Shown one piece after another: positions 1 through 10,159 of a stretch of DNA of 64,000 nucleotides; position 1 is the first letter of the stretch; each line of letters begins with the position of its first letter. Below the pieces are notes generated by a model. That model saw only the letters and a list, made by a program, of their open reading frames with translations, did no database searches and had not been told where the DNA came from. The translations under genes and the position numbers were made by a program. This DNA is from Andreprevotia lacus DSM 23236 (GTDB lineage: Bacteria > Pseudomonadota > Gammaproteobacteria > Burkholderiales > Chitinibacteraceae), in contig NZ_FWXD01000004.1 in assembly GCF_900176275.1 (NCBI RefSeq), positions 155,523 through 219,522 of the forward strand. The letters run 5' to 3'.

Positions 1-602
1 ATCCATGTACACCTAACGGGGATGGGTATGTGCACACCCTGTGGACGACGATGCCAAGTGTTTGAAATGGCAAACATATTTTATGCTGCCCAAAAAATGG
101 GCAAGCAAGGTAGCGGGAGCGCCAGGGTGATGTTCGCTGCAGCCGGGGCGCTTTTGCACATTCATGCACATGCAGCGGGGATGGTCATGTGTACACCCTG
201 TGGATGACACGGCCAAGTGATTGAAGTGGCAGACATATTTATCGCTGACTAAAAAGTGGGCATTGCGGCTTGCCAAGCCCGCCGCAGGTGCAACAAGCCG
301 GCGCTGGCTGCTGCCAGCGGCGTTTTGCACAGTCATGCACATGCAGCGGGGATGGTCGTGTGCAAACCCTGTGGATGATGCGGCCAAGCCATTGATATGG
401 CAGCAATATCCTGGCCTGATTAAAAAACGGGCAATACTGTTTTGAGTACGGTGGACAGGGCGGCAAGAGGTGCGCAGCCGGCTTGACAGGCATTTTCCCC
501 AATCATGCACATGCAACGGGGATGCCTATGTGTACACGCTGTGCATAAGCCGCTCAAGTTATTGATCTGGCTGGCCTATTTTTATCCGCTCAAAAAATGA
601 GC
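1..602. repeat. Four diverged direct repeats with DnaA-box-like motifs
   Basis: Four related units of about 105-110 bp lie near 1-108, 152-262, 323-433 and 493-602. The shared GGGGATG core starts at 18, 177, 348 and 518, giving spacings of 159, 171 and 170 bp. Each unit has, in order, a CATGCACATG-like segment, GGGGATGG, TGTGNACAC, a TGTGGATGA-like 9-mer, a CCAAGTGATTGA-like segment and an A-rich end (AAAAANTGGGC). TTTTGCACA at 152-160 and 323-331 and TGTGCATAA at 540-548 fit the DnaA-box consensus TTWTNCACA on one strand or the other. TGTGGATGA at 199-207 and 370-378 is one base off TGTGGATAA. No ORF here looks coding. The first unit is probably cut by the window edge. Function unknown; DnaA binding is an inference. 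Confidence 0.75.
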
Positions 603-752
603 AGCGCGCAACTGATGCTGTGCCCATGCCCGGCGGGCGCCGCCGCGTATCTGATTTCTGTCTTTTTGCTGTCTTATTATTGACCTCGTATGGCATGATG
701 CTGCGCAATCAGACTTCCCATTTTCTTTGCAACAAGCGGATTGCGACCGACC

Positions 753-1856
753 ATGCACAAGCTCATTTTCTGGATCATTCCTTTTGCACTGGCAGGTTGC
801 CAGGTGGCAGTCAAAACCCCTGAGGGTACCAAGACCGTTTCAGCCCTGCCCACGCAGCAGCGTGATGCCGCGCCGCAGCCGGTAAAGACAACGGCAGCGG
901 CTGCCTTGCCATCGGGCATCTACAGTTATCAGGCGCAGACCCAGCACAAGGATGGCCGGGGCAAGTTGCAAAGCGAAGTGGCCCGCTACAGCTATACAGT
1001 GCTGGACTTGGGGGGAGGACGGGCCCAAATCCGCTTTGCCGGTGAAGCCAGCGCAGCTGACCCCGGCGGTGCCGGCGGCTTGATGACCGGCGAAACCCAG
1101 GTGAGCGGCGTGGCGGTCTTCAGCAATGGCGCGTGGCAGCTCAGCGGCAAAAGCGAGGATGGGGATTGTGATGGTCGCTTTGTGGTTGAGGGCACGGCTA
1201 TCAAACATTTGAGCGGGCGTTGCCGCGATGCCGGCGTCGTGGGGGACATGGGCTGGCCGGCGCCCAATACGGTTTTGCGGTTCAGTCGTGCCTTGCGCGA
1301 CGGCGAGCGAGCCGAACTGCAGCGTGGTGGGGCCACTACAAAGACGGCAGACAGCATCCCGGCCAAGGGGGGCAATGATGCTTATGCGGCATTGATCGGG
1401 AAGGTCTTCCCGGTCATGGCCTTGCCCTACCAGGTCTTTGGGTTTGACGCCTATAACGCCAGGCTGGAACCTTTTGCGTCAAATGAAATGCCCGAGGGCA
1501 AGATCACGGTTTATCCGGTCCGCAAGGGCAGCGCCCGCTATGTGGTGATTGCGGCCATCGCCGGTAATGGCACCCATCGCGTGGTTGATGTGCGTCAGGC
1601 CGCGCCGGGTGCGCGCAATCTGCGCTTTGTCGCCACCACGCCGGATGGCGGTGACCTGATCACCACCTGCACCGTCAACGGCAAGCCCGTCTCGCAGGTG
1701 TTCGGTTTTGCCCAGCCGGGCAAAAAACGGACTTATACCGCCGTGGTGCCGGCGCAGGGTGAGTCGATCTGGCTGGTGCAGCCGGGTGGCACCGGCATCG
1801 TGGCGTTCCGGGCGGGCGACAAACTGGCCTGCAAGGATCAGGTATTTGGCGGCTGA
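753..1856 (+). CDS. Predicted outer-membrane or periplasmic lipoprotein, unknown function
   Basis: A 367-residue protein that I do not recognise. It begins with a short hydrophobic signal ending in the lipobox LAGC, so Cys16 would be lipidated. An Ala/Pro/Thr-rich stretch follows (about residues 25-55). The rest is Gly-rich and beta-like, with several Cys (for example in DGDCDGRF and SGRCRD) that could form disulfides in the periplasm. I use the ATG at 753 because the in-frame TTG at 741 would put four extra residues before the signal peptide. It stands alone and converges on the HD-GYP gene. The secretion call is solid; any function would be a guess. Confidence 0.75.
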   Translation: MHKLIFWIIPFALAGCQVAVKTPEGTKTVSALPTQQRDAAPQPVKTTAAAALPSGIYSYQAQTQHKDGRGKLQSEVARYSYTVLDLGGGRAQIRFAGEASAADPGGAGGLMTGETQVSGVAVFSNGAWQLSGKSEDGDCDGRFVVEGTAIKHLSGRCRDAGVVGDMGWPAPNTVLRFSRALRDGERAELQRGGATTKTADSIPAKGGNDAYAALIGKVFPVMALPYQVFGFDAYNARLEPFASNEMPEGKITVYPVRKGSARYVVIAAIAGNGTHRVVDVRQAAPGARNLRFVATTPDGGDLITTCTVNGKPVSQVFGFAQPGKKRTYTAVVPAQGESIWLVQPGGTGIVAFRAGDKLACKDQVFGG

Positions 1857-1919
1857 GGCATCGCCGACCGGGCGATTGGCATCACGCCCGGTCAAGCCCG
1901 TTTGGCCCGGGGGCGGCGC

Positions 1920-3032
1920 TCAGGCGTATTCCCACACCCGGGGAGGGGCGGGCAGCCGCAAATTCAGCTTGTGGGCGTTGACCACTTCGCTGACCGCATA
2001 CTGCTCGTCGGCCGTATTGCGTGGCTGTGGCGGCCACACCGGCGAGCGGTGCTGGTTGAACAGGGTCAGTACCTTGGGCGCGTTGGCTTTGTCGGTGCGC
2101 CGCACCACCAGTCCGATATCGCCGTTTTTCAGTCGTACCGTGGTGCCGGGTGGGTAAACACCCAGCCCCTTGATCAAGGCGCCTGAAACTTGCTGGTCTA
2201 GTTGCTTGCCCTGGAAGACCAGCGCCAGCGCCTTGTTGGGTGGCAGTGCGTCACGGTAGCCGCGTGGCCACAGCTTGGCCCCCAGCACGTCGGCCACGTG
2301 CAGGATGTGCGCCAGCGGGTCGATGCCGGGCCGGCCCAGGTGATTGGGATAGCCGCTGCCATCCCATTCCTCGTGATGCTGGGCGATGATCTGCAGCCAT
2401 TCTTCGTCGGTTACGCCGGCATCGCGCAGCAATTCCACGCTCAGCTGCGGGTGCGCATCGATTTGGCGGCGTTGTTCGCTGGAGAGCTGTTGCGCCTGCT
2501 GAAACAGCTTGTTCTGCAGCGCATACATGCTGATGTTCATGGTGAGCGTGGCCGACAGCAACGAGGCCAGTTGCGCTTGTTGCAAGGTGAGCTGGGCGCT
2601 GGCGCACAGCACCAGCACTGCACAATGCACCGCATGCTGGGTGGCGTAACAGCCGGCCTCGCGTTGATGCAGCAGCGCTGCCAGCGCGGCATCGGGCTTG
2701 TATTTCCACAGCAACTGCAGATCGGTCTGCACGCCTTGTAGCCGGGTAGCGAAATCGCATTTGGCCGTGCGGCCAGACAGCAGCAGATCCAGCTCACGCA
2801 CGATATTGCTGTAAAAGCCAAACGGGTCACGCAAGACCGGGTGCAGATCAACGCCATTGCCGCCCTGGGCGGAGGGTGGCTTGTAGAACAAATCCTTTTG
2901 CTGCAGCTTCTCCAGCAGGCTGCCGGCCTCAATCACAAACCCTTCGCGCAGCAGCAGCGTGCCCTTCTCATCGTAAAGATTGTAGGGAATGGTATAGCCC
3001 GCATTCAATCTGCTGGACGCAAAACGCTCCAT
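1920..3032 (-). CDS. HD-GYP-related protein with degenerate HD site
   Basis: This 370-residue protein has an N-terminal segment of about 110 residues and then an HD-GYP-like domain. The second half of the active site is well kept: the HHEEWDGSGYP block near residues 217-227, followed by a helix with HVADVLGAK. The first half is not: where a canonical enzyme has HDIGK, this protein reads TMNIS. Known HD-GYP enzymes hydrolyse cyclic di-GMP using both halves to bind metal, so this one may be inactive, altered, or a binding protein. The ATG at 3032 has AAGGA about 7 bases upstream. It is a single gene, convergent with the lipoprotein at 753. A link to motility or c-di-GMP is inferred from family only. 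Confidence 0.8.
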   Translation of the reverse strand: MERFASSRLNAGYTIPYNLYDEKGTLLLREGFVIEAGSLLEKLQQKDLFYKPPSAQGGNGVDLHPVLRDPFGFYSNIVRELDLLLSGRTAKCDFATRLQGVQTDLQLLWKYKPDAALAALLHQREAGCYATQHAVHCAVLVLCASAQLTLQQAQLASLLSATLTMNISMYALQNKLFQQAQQLSSEQRRQIDAHPQLSVELLRDAGVTDEEWLQIIAQHHEEWDGSGYPNHLGRPGIDPLAHILHVADVLGAKLWPRGYRDALPPNKALALVFQGKQLDQQVSGALIKGLGVYPPGTTVRLKNGDIGLVVRRTDKANAPKVLTLFNQHRSPVWPPQPRNTADEQYAVSEVVNAHKLNLRLPAPPRVWEYA

Positions 3033-3308
3033 CTGTCCTTACCCCGCAGGGTCAGCCGGAATTGGTATGCTTTCAGTTAACCATGCTGCCGAGCGCTTTG
3101 TAAGATAAGCAGCTGCTAAATCAGGGATTTGAAGGCACTTTTCTGCTGAACGGTATTTTATGGGGCGCCAACGTCGGCCGGTGCTGGCAAGTTGGAAACA
3201 AATGCCGCGAATATGCAGCGAACGTGCAAGCAAAGATGCAAAATTGTATTTAAGGCTGGAGCAGTAACTGGTGTTATATCAGCAACTATTCACAGTGAAC
3301 AACGCACG

Positions 3309-3335
3309 ATAAAAAGCCGCCCGGCAGGGGCGGCT
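3309..3335 (-). terminator. Rho-independent terminator
   Basis: Read on the minus strand, AGCCGCCC pairs with GGGCGGCT across a short loop and is followed directly by a T run. It lies just past the stop of the small lipoprotein gene. Confidence 0.85.
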
Positions 3336-3352
3336 GGCAGGCAGGCTTGGGC

Positions 3353-3535
3353 TTACTTTTTCTCGTCGCCATCGGCCTGCTTGTTTTGATCTTCAGCGGC
3401 CTTTTGCACTGTCTGATCCACGCCCTTGGCTTTTTCCAGCGCATCGCGCTGCGGCTGGGCAATCTTGGCCGGGTGTTCTTTGTCGCCACAGGCAAGCAAC
3501 AGGCTGGTCAGGCACAGCAAAGCAATCCATTTCAT
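3353..3535 (-). CDS. Small lipoprotein
   Basis: A 60-residue protein starting MKWIALLCL, with a lipobox LLLAC and a highly charged, Lys/Glu/Asp/Gln-rich remainder. The size and composition fit small Gram-negative lipoproteins of unknown role. An ATG six bases further upstream (3541) is in frame; I prefer 3535 because Lys-Trp directly after Met gives a normal signal n-region. It has its own strong terminator immediately downstream. About 320 bp separate its stop from the HD-GYP gene start; apart from the terminator I see nothing definite in that stretch. Confidence 0.65.
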   Translation of the reverse strand: MKWIALLCLTSLLLACGDKEHPAKIAQPQRDALEKAKGVDQTVQKAAEDQNKQADGDEKK

Positions 3536-3608
3536 GATCATGATCCGTGTTGTGATGGCAACAGTGTAGCCAAGCGCAGTGGTGGCCGTAAAACCGGGTG
3601 AGAAAAGA

Positions 3609-4154
3609 CTAGCGTGACGCCAGGCGCGTCTGCGTATCCAGCGTCAGCAACACGCAACGCAGTGCGGCAGCGTGTTCGGGATCGAGTATCTCACCCTGCA
3701 GGCTGAAGCGCTTGGCCACCTGCGCAATGGTCAGGATGGCGTTTTCATCCACTACGGCACTCATCACCCGCAGCGTCTGCACCAGTGCGGCATTGCATTT
3801 GTCACCACCGGCGCTGGATGACGATGCAGTAACCACGGCCGTGGGTTTATCGACGAACTCACCCGATGACACCACCCAATCCAGTGCATTCTTGAGTGCG
3901 CCCGGCACGCCAAACGCATACTCGGGTGACGCAATCAACACCGCATCTGCTCCGGCCAGCGCTGCCCGCCAATCCCGCACCGCTGCCGGTACGGTGTCGG
4001 CATCGTGATCCGGGTTGAACGGCGGCAAATGGGCTAGGCCGGTGTAGTCGAGCAAAGTGACACCGGCAGGCGCCAGCCCATGCAAAGCCCGCAACACGCC
4101 CCGGTTATACGAGGCAGCACGCAAGCTGCCACAGACGGTAAGAATGGTGGTCAT
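3609..4154 (-). CDS. NADPH-dependent FMN reductase family protein
   Basis: A 181-residue flavodoxin-fold protein of the NADPH-dependent FMN reductase family (ChrR/azoreductase-like). The phosphate-binding loop near the N-terminus reads GSLRAASYNR, and the SPEYAFGVPGALKNALDW block is the family's second flavin-contact motif. Such cytoplasmic enzymes reduce free flavins, quinones or metal ions with NAD(P)H; the substrate here cannot be told. The ATG at 4154 follows AAGGAG and overlaps the stop of the VF530 gene (ATGA), so the two are translationally coupled. The longer in-frame start at 4184 would lie inside the upstream gene and is rejected. Confidence 0.88.
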   Translation of the reverse strand: MTTILTVCGSLRAASYNRGVLRALHGLAPAGVTLLDYTGLAHLPPFNPDHDADTVPAAVRDWRAALAGADAVLIASPEYAFGVPGALKNALDWVVSSGEFVDKPTAVVTASSSSAGGDKCNAALVQTLRVMSAVVDENAILTIAQVAKRFSLQGEILDPEHAAALRCVLLTLDTQTRLASR

Positions 4155-4390
4155 CGTGACTCCTTGCCATAGCGCCGCAGGCATTCCAGATACAAGTCCT
4201 CAACCTGCTGGCGCGCCCATGGCGTGCGGCGCAGAAAGACCAGGCTGGACTTGATGCTGGGGTTGTCCTGAAAGCAGCGGATATTGATTATGCGGCCCAG
4301 CTCCGGCCAGCCGAAGAAATCGACCAGATCAAGCAGCATGGTTTCCAGCTTGATGCCGTGCAGCGGGTTGTTGTTTTGTGGGGTGTTCAT
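4151..4390 (-). CDS. VF530 family (DUF2132) DNA-binding-like protein
   Basis: A 79-residue protein matching the small VF530 family, whose members share NPLHGxxLExxLxxLVxxxGWxELGxxINIRCF and a following PSIKSSLxFLRxTPWAR block; both are intact here. The structure known for the family is a small helical fold suggested to bind DNA, but the function is not established. The start at ATG 4390 directly precedes the conserved start of the domain; the upstream ATG at 4405 adds only five residues. It is the first gene of a two-gene unit with the flavin reductase (4-base stop/start overlap) and is separated from ettA by a terminator. Confidence 0.85.
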   Translation of the reverse strand: MNTPQNNNPLHGIKLETMLLDLVDFFGWPELGRIINIRCFQDNPSIKSSLVFLRRTPWARQQVEDLYLECLRRYGKESR

Positions 4391-4403
4391 AGGTGGTAAA
4401 AGC

Positions 4404-4430
4404 AAAACGGGCTGACCGAAGCCAGCCCGT
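4404..4430 (-). terminator. Rho-independent terminator after ettA
   Basis: On the minus strand ACGGGCTG pairs with CAGCCCGT over an 8-base loop and is followed by a T-rich run (TTTTGCTTTT). It sits between the ettA stop and the VF530 start. Confidence 0.8.
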
Positions 4431-4444
4431 CTCGTCGGTGCGAT

Positions 4445-6112
<1,668 letters not shown>

Positions 6113-6244
6113 TTGCAAACAACCGGTTGGAATGAACGATGCGCGATTTTAACAGGCGCCGGTCGGCTTCGATGCATTCTTGACCATCATTTTGCTGCGC
6201 AAGCGGTCTAGCGTGGAAGCATTCCCCTGCCGGGAGCCAAGGCC

Positions 6245-7645
6245 ATGAGCACATTCCGCAGCGAAACCGACTCGATGGGCGCTATCGACGTGGCGGCAGA
6301 TCGTTATTGGGGCGCGCAGACGCAGCGCTCCATCATCAATTTCCCCATCGGCGTGGCACGCTTTCGCTGGCAGCGGCCGATGATCCGCGCGCTGGGCATC
6401 CTCAAGCGCGCTGCGGCCGAAGCCAACCGCGAGCTGGGCGAGCTGCCGGGCGATGTGGCGGCGCTGATCGTGCAGGCGGCCGACGAGGTGATCGCCGGCA
6501 AGCTGGATGCGCATTTCCCGCTGGTGGTGTTCCAGACCGGCAGCGGCACGCAGTCCAACATGAATGCCAACGAGGTGATCGGCAACCGCGCCATCGAGCT
6601 GGCCGGCGGCGTGATGGGCAGCAAGCAGCCGGTGCACCCCAACGATCATGTCAATCGCGGACAAAGCTCCAACGATACCTTTCCCACTGCCATGCATATT
6701 GCGGTGGTGGAGCAAGTGCATGCCCGGCTGCTGCCTGCCGTGCGCGACTTGCGCGACACCTTGGCGCACAAGGCCGAGGAATACGAACGCATCGTCAAGA
6801 CCGGCCGCACCCATCTGCAGGACGCCACGCCGATCACGCTGGGGCAGGAAATCGGCGCCTGGGTGGCGCAGATCAACTTCGGTATAGAGGCGATAAAGGC
6901 GGCTTTGCCTGGCGTGCTGCAACTGGCCATCGGCGGTACGGCGGTCGGCACCGGGCTGAACGCCCACCCGCAATTCGGCAGGCTGGCTGCGCAGAAAATC
7001 GCTGCCATCACCGGCCAGCCCTTTGCGGATGCCACCAACAAGTTCTTTGCACTGGCTGCGCACGATGCGCTGGTGCAAACCTCGGCCGCGTTGCGCACGC
7101 TGGCGGGCGGGCTGATGAAAATGGCCAACGATGTGCGCTGGCTGGCCTCCGGCCCGCGTTGCGGTATTGGCGAGCTGAATATCCCCGAGAACGAGCCGGG
7201 TTCATCCATCATGCCTGGCAAGGTCAACCCCACCCAGTGCGAGGCGCTGACCATGGTCTGCGTACAGGTGTTCGGCAACGATGCCGCCGTGGCCTTTGCC
7301 GGCACGCAGGGTAATTTCCAGCTCAATGTCTACAAGCCGGTGATGGTGCATAACGTGCTCGAGAGCATCGAGCTGCTGGCCGATGCGTGCGCCGCCTTCA
7401 ATGACCATTGTGCGTTGGGCATTGAACCCAATCTGCCGCGCATCAATGAAAACCTGGCGCGTAACCTGATGCTGGTGACGGCGCTCAACCGCCACATCGG
7501 CTATGACAAGGCGGCAGCGATTGCCAAGAAAGCGCACAAGGAGGGGCTGACGCTCAAGCAGGCAGCGCTGGCGCTGGGGGCGCTGAGTGAAGCGGACTAT
7601 GAGCGCTGGATCGTGCCACTCGACATGACCCACCCCAGTGCCTGA
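6245..7645 (+). CDS. fumC: Fumarate hydratase, class II
   Basis: A 466-residue class II (iron-independent) fumarase, which interconverts fumarate and malate in the TCA cycle as a cytoplasmic homotetramer. The family blocks are all present: [13 protein letters not shown] near residue 99, [19 protein letters not shown] near 130-150, [11 protein letters not shown] near 187, and the fumarase/aspartase signature [11 protein letters not shown] near residue 319 that holds the catalytic serine loop. Length fits FumC (about 460-467). The ATG at 6245 starts the normal [12 protein letters not shown] sequence. The gene is transcribed alone and followed by a GC-rich hairpin. Confidence 0.97.
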   Translation: MSTFRSETDSMGAIDVAADRYWGAQTQRSIINFPIGVARFRWQRPMIRALGILKRAAAEANRELGELPGDVAALIVQAADEVIAGKLDAHFPLVVFQTGSGTQSNMNANEVIGNRAIELAGGVMGSKQPVHPNDHVNRGQSSNDTFPTAMHIAVVEQVHARLLPAVRDLRDTLAHKAEEYERIVKTGRTHLQDATPITLGQEIGAWVAQINFGIEAIKAALPGVLQLAIGGTAVGTGLNAHPQFGRLAAQKIAAITGQPFADATNKFFALAAHDALVQTSAALRTLAGGLMKMANDVRWLASGPRCGIGELNIPENEPGSSIMPGKVNPTQCEALTMVCVQVFGNDAAVAFAGTQGNFQLNVYKPVMVHNVLESIELLADACAAFNDHCALGIEPNLPRINENLARNLMLVTALNRHIGYDKAAAIAKKAHKEGLTLKQAALALGALSEADYERWIVPLDMTHPSA

Positions 7646-7652
7646 AACAACG

Positions 7653-7673
7653 CAGCCCGGCTGGGCCGGGCTG
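7653..7673 (+). terminator. Hairpin after fumC
   Basis: CAGCCCGG and CCGGGCTG form an 8-bp stem just after the fumC stop. No clear T run follows, so termination strength is uncertain. It lies between convergent fumC and the transporter gene. Confidence 0.5.
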
Positions 7674-7696
7674 TGTGTCAGGAGCCATGTGTCAAA

Positions 7697-9028
7697 TCAC
7701 GCCGCCTTGCTGGCCAGTTTGCGATCTGCCTCGGCAGACGGCAGGGTGCTGGTGACTTGCGGGCTGAATGCGAGCAGAAAGCCCAGCACCGCCAGCGCAG
7801 CCACGTAGATGGCTGGTGCTTGCGGATTCTTGTTGATCCAGGCAGCGAGCACCACAGGGGTCATGCCGCCAAAGATCGCGTAGGCCACGTTGTATGAGAA
7901 CGACAGCCCGGTGAAGCGCACCGTAGCCGGGAAGGCTCGCACGGCCACATAAGGTACGGTGGCGATGGCGCCGACAAAGAAGCCGGCCAGCGTGTAATTG
8001 CGCAGCAGCACATCATCGGCGGCAGGCAGGCTGCCGTAGAACAGCCAGCTTGTGAGCAGCAGGCCGGTAAAACCCACCAGCATGGTGATCCGTGCACCAA
8101 AGCGGTCGGTCGCCCAGCCGAACACGACGCAACCTATGGTCAACGCTAGCGTTGCCAGTGCATTGGCTTCGGACGCCATGGCATCGGTGACGTGGAACAC
8201 CTTCTGGATGTAGTTCGGCGTCATCAGGATCACGACGACGATGGCGGCAGACAGTACCCACGTCAGCAGCATCGACACGCCGACTGCGGGTAGATGGCGT
8301 TCCAGTATGGGCTTGAGCGGGAGGCCATCGGCCAGTGCCTTGCGGGCGTGCAGCTCCTTGAAAATGGGCGTTTCGTCCAGGAAGCGGCGCAGGTAAACGG
8401 CGAAGAAGCCAAAGATGCCGCCCAGCAGGAAGGGATAACGCCAGGCCTGGGCGGCGATTTCAGCCGGAGTGTAGTGGGTATTCAGATACAGCTTGATCAG
8501 CGAGCCGAGCAGAATGCCGAAGGTCAGACCGGCAGTCAGTGTACCTACTGCCAAACCGGTTTTGCGTGCAGGCGCGTGTTCGGAAACGAAGACCCAGGCT
8601 CCAGGTACCTCACCACCGATAGCTGCCCCTTGCAGGATGCGCAGCAAGAGCAGCAGCAATGGTGCGGCGACGCCGATGGTGGCATAGGTTGGCAGCAGGC
8701 CGATGGCCAGGGTGGGCACGGCCATCAGGAAGATGGATAGCGTGAACATGCGCTTGCGGCCGAGTTTGTCGCCAAAGTGGGCGATGATGATGCCGCCCAG
8801 CGGACGTGCCAGATAACCGGCAGCGAAAATGCCGTAGGTCTGCAACTGGATCAGCCAGTCCGGCATATTGTGCGGGAAAAACAGCTGGCCGATTACGTTG
8901 GCGAAGTACACATAAATAACGAAATCGTAGAATTCGAGCGCGCCGCCCAAGGCGGACAGCGCCATGGTTTTGTAGTCGGAGCGGTTCAGCGGCCGGTGCA
9001 GTTCGGCATCGGTAAAGGTGGTGGTCAT
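7697..9028 (-). CDS. MFS transporter, metabolite:H+ symporter (MHS) type
   Basis: A 443-residue inner-membrane protein with about 12 predicted helices. The N-terminal half has GGALEFYDFVIYVYFA, typical of the MHS branch (citrate, alpha-ketoglutarate, proline/betaine, shikimate carriers). The MFS loop motif GDKLGRKRMF follows helix 2, and the second repeat shows DRFGAR. This branch imports organic acids or osmolytes with protons; the substrate cannot be read from sequence. I use the ATG at 9028, which starts MTTTFTDAELHRP; the open frame runs 45 codons further upstream through GC-rich sequence that does not look coding. No operon partner. Confidence 0.88.
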   Translation of the reverse strand: MTTTFTDAELHRPLNRSDYKTMALSALGGALEFYDFVIYVYFANVIGQLFFPHNMPDWLIQLQTYGIFAAGYLARPLGGIIIAHFGDKLGRKRMFTLSIFLMAVPTLAIGLLPTYATIGVAAPLLLLLLRILQGAAIGGEVPGAWVFVSEHAPARKTGLAVGTLTAGLTFGILLGSLIKLYLNTHYTPAEIAAQAWRYPFLLGGIFGFFAVYLRRFLDETPIFKELHARKALADGLPLKPILERHLPAVGVSMLLTWVLSAAIVVVILMTPNYIQKVFHVTDAMASEANALATLALTIGCVVFGWATDRFGARITMLVGFTGLLLTSWLFYGSLPAADDVLLRNYTLAGFFVGAIATVPYVAVRAFPATVRFTGLSFSYNVAYAIFGGMTPVVLAAWINKNPQAPAIYVAALAVLGFLLAFSPQVTSTLPSAEADRKLASKAA

Positions 9029-9109
9029 GGTTGTATCGCAGGCAGAGTCGATCAAACGGCTGCACGTTGACATGGCGGGGGTGGGCCTGCCGGCATGGGT
9101 GGTGGCCCT

Positions 9110-9138
9110 GGGTGGGGGCGCGTGGGCCGGGGCAGGGG
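9110..9138 (+). other. G-run cluster (possible G-quadruplex)
   Basis: Five runs of three or more G occur within 29 bases upstream of the MHS transporter start: 9110-9112, 9114-9118, 9124-9126, 9129-9132 and 9135-9138, with loops of 1-5 bases. This fits the usual G3+N1-7 pattern. The G-rich strand is the template strand for the transporter gene. Confidence 0.45.
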
Positions 9139-9246
9139 TGTTGCCCCGGTGGGGAGCCGGCATGCACAGCCAGCGTGCATTGTAAGCGCGTTTACGGTGT
9201 GGCGGCAGTTGCCGCTAGTCCGGATGTGGTGTGTTTGCCCGTGTGA

Positions 9247-10002
9247 TCAGGGTTGCTGCTGGGGTAGCAGCGCATCGTGCCAGCCCAAGGCATCGATGAT
9301 GCTGTGCATGTCGGCGGCCAGCGGGCAGTGGATGTCTACCTGGATGCCGGTGGCCGGGTGGGCAAAATACATGCGCGTGCACGCCAGCAGCATGCGCTGG
9401 ATGCCGAAGCGCTCGGCAAACATGCGGTTGTGCGGCCCCTTGCCATAGGTGGCGTCACCGATGATGGGGTGGCTCAGGTGCTTCATGTGCCGGCGCAACT
9501 GGTGGCGGCGGCCGGTGAGCGGGTGCAGGTGCGCCAGCGCATAGCGGCTGGTGGGGTAGCGATCATTGGCGACGGCCAGCTCGGCGGTGGCTAGCCGCGT
9601 GAAGCGCGTTTCCGCATCCTGCACCGCCAGTTCCTGCGAGGCGAGGCCCAGCTGGTTGCCGTAGTCATCGGCTTGGCGGGTGAGTGGGTGGTCGATATGG
9701 CCGGCCTCGGGCAGCCAGCCGCGCACCACGGCCAGGTATTCCTTGCCGATGGTCTTGGCTTCGAAGGCTTCCGACAGCACGCGGCCGGCTTGCGGGTTGA
9801 GCGCAAACAGCAGGATGCCCGACGTGCCCTTGTCCAGCCGGTGTACCGGATAGACATACTGGCCGATCTGGTCACGCACGATCTGCATGGCAAAACGGGT
9901 TTCGTGCCGGTCTATCATCGAACGATGCACCAGCAGGCCCGACGGTTTGTGTACGGCGATGATTTGGTCGTCCTGATACAGGACCGGGAGCGTTTCTTTC
10001 AC
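9247..10002 (-). CDS. truC: tRNA pseudouridine(65) synthase TruC
   Basis: A 251-residue RluA-family pseudouridine synthase. The catalytic motif HRLDKGTSG is near residue 54, with Asp the nucleophile. The N-terminal VHKPSGLLVHRSMIDRHE and the RYPTSRYALAHLHPLTGRRHQLRRH region match TruC more closely than RluA/C/D, and there is no S4 domain. TruC modifies U65 in tRNA-Ile and tRNA-Asp in E. coli. The ATG at 10002 starts MKETLPVLYQDD, in register with the family start. A solitary gene in the cytoplasmic RNA-modification class. Confidence 0.9.
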   Translation of the reverse strand: MKETLPVLYQDDQIIAVHKPSGLLVHRSMIDRHETRFAMQIVRDQIGQYVYPVHRLDKGTSGILLFALNPQAGRVLSEAFEAKTIGKEYLAVVRGWLPEAGHIDHPLTRQADDYGNQLGLASQELAVQDAETRFTRLATAELAVANDRYPTSRYALAHLHPLTGRRHQLRRHMKHLSHPIIGDATYGKGPHNRMFAERFGIQRMLLACTRMYFAHPATGIQVDIHCPLAADMHSIIDALGWHDALLPQQQP

Positions 10003-10159
10003 GATGCAAAAACCGGAAACGCTGCGGCCAACTGCCGCAGCGGAAGATCAAATGATAGCGGGCTGGCGGAAAAAATCTGCCGCTGCAGCCCGGGTCGGAA
10101 TGTGATCTGGATGAACGGCAAGCTGCTGCTTGCCGTTGACCAGATCGTGTTAGCGGTGC

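Noticed and set aside
13..516. Long minus-strand open frame (167 codons) through the four repeats
   Set aside because: It follows the repeat period, has Cys/His-rich low-quality content and overlapping alternatives in other frames; repeats that keep 9-mers but not reading frame explain it better.
679..684. TTGACC as a -35 for the first lipoprotein gene
   Set aside because: No acceptable -10 hexamer at 16-18 bases downstream.
3183..3205. GGCAAGTTGGAAACAAATG resembling the 19-mer of the 50-bp repeat
   Set aside because: Lacks the hairpin and the DnaA box; similarity is short enough to be chance.
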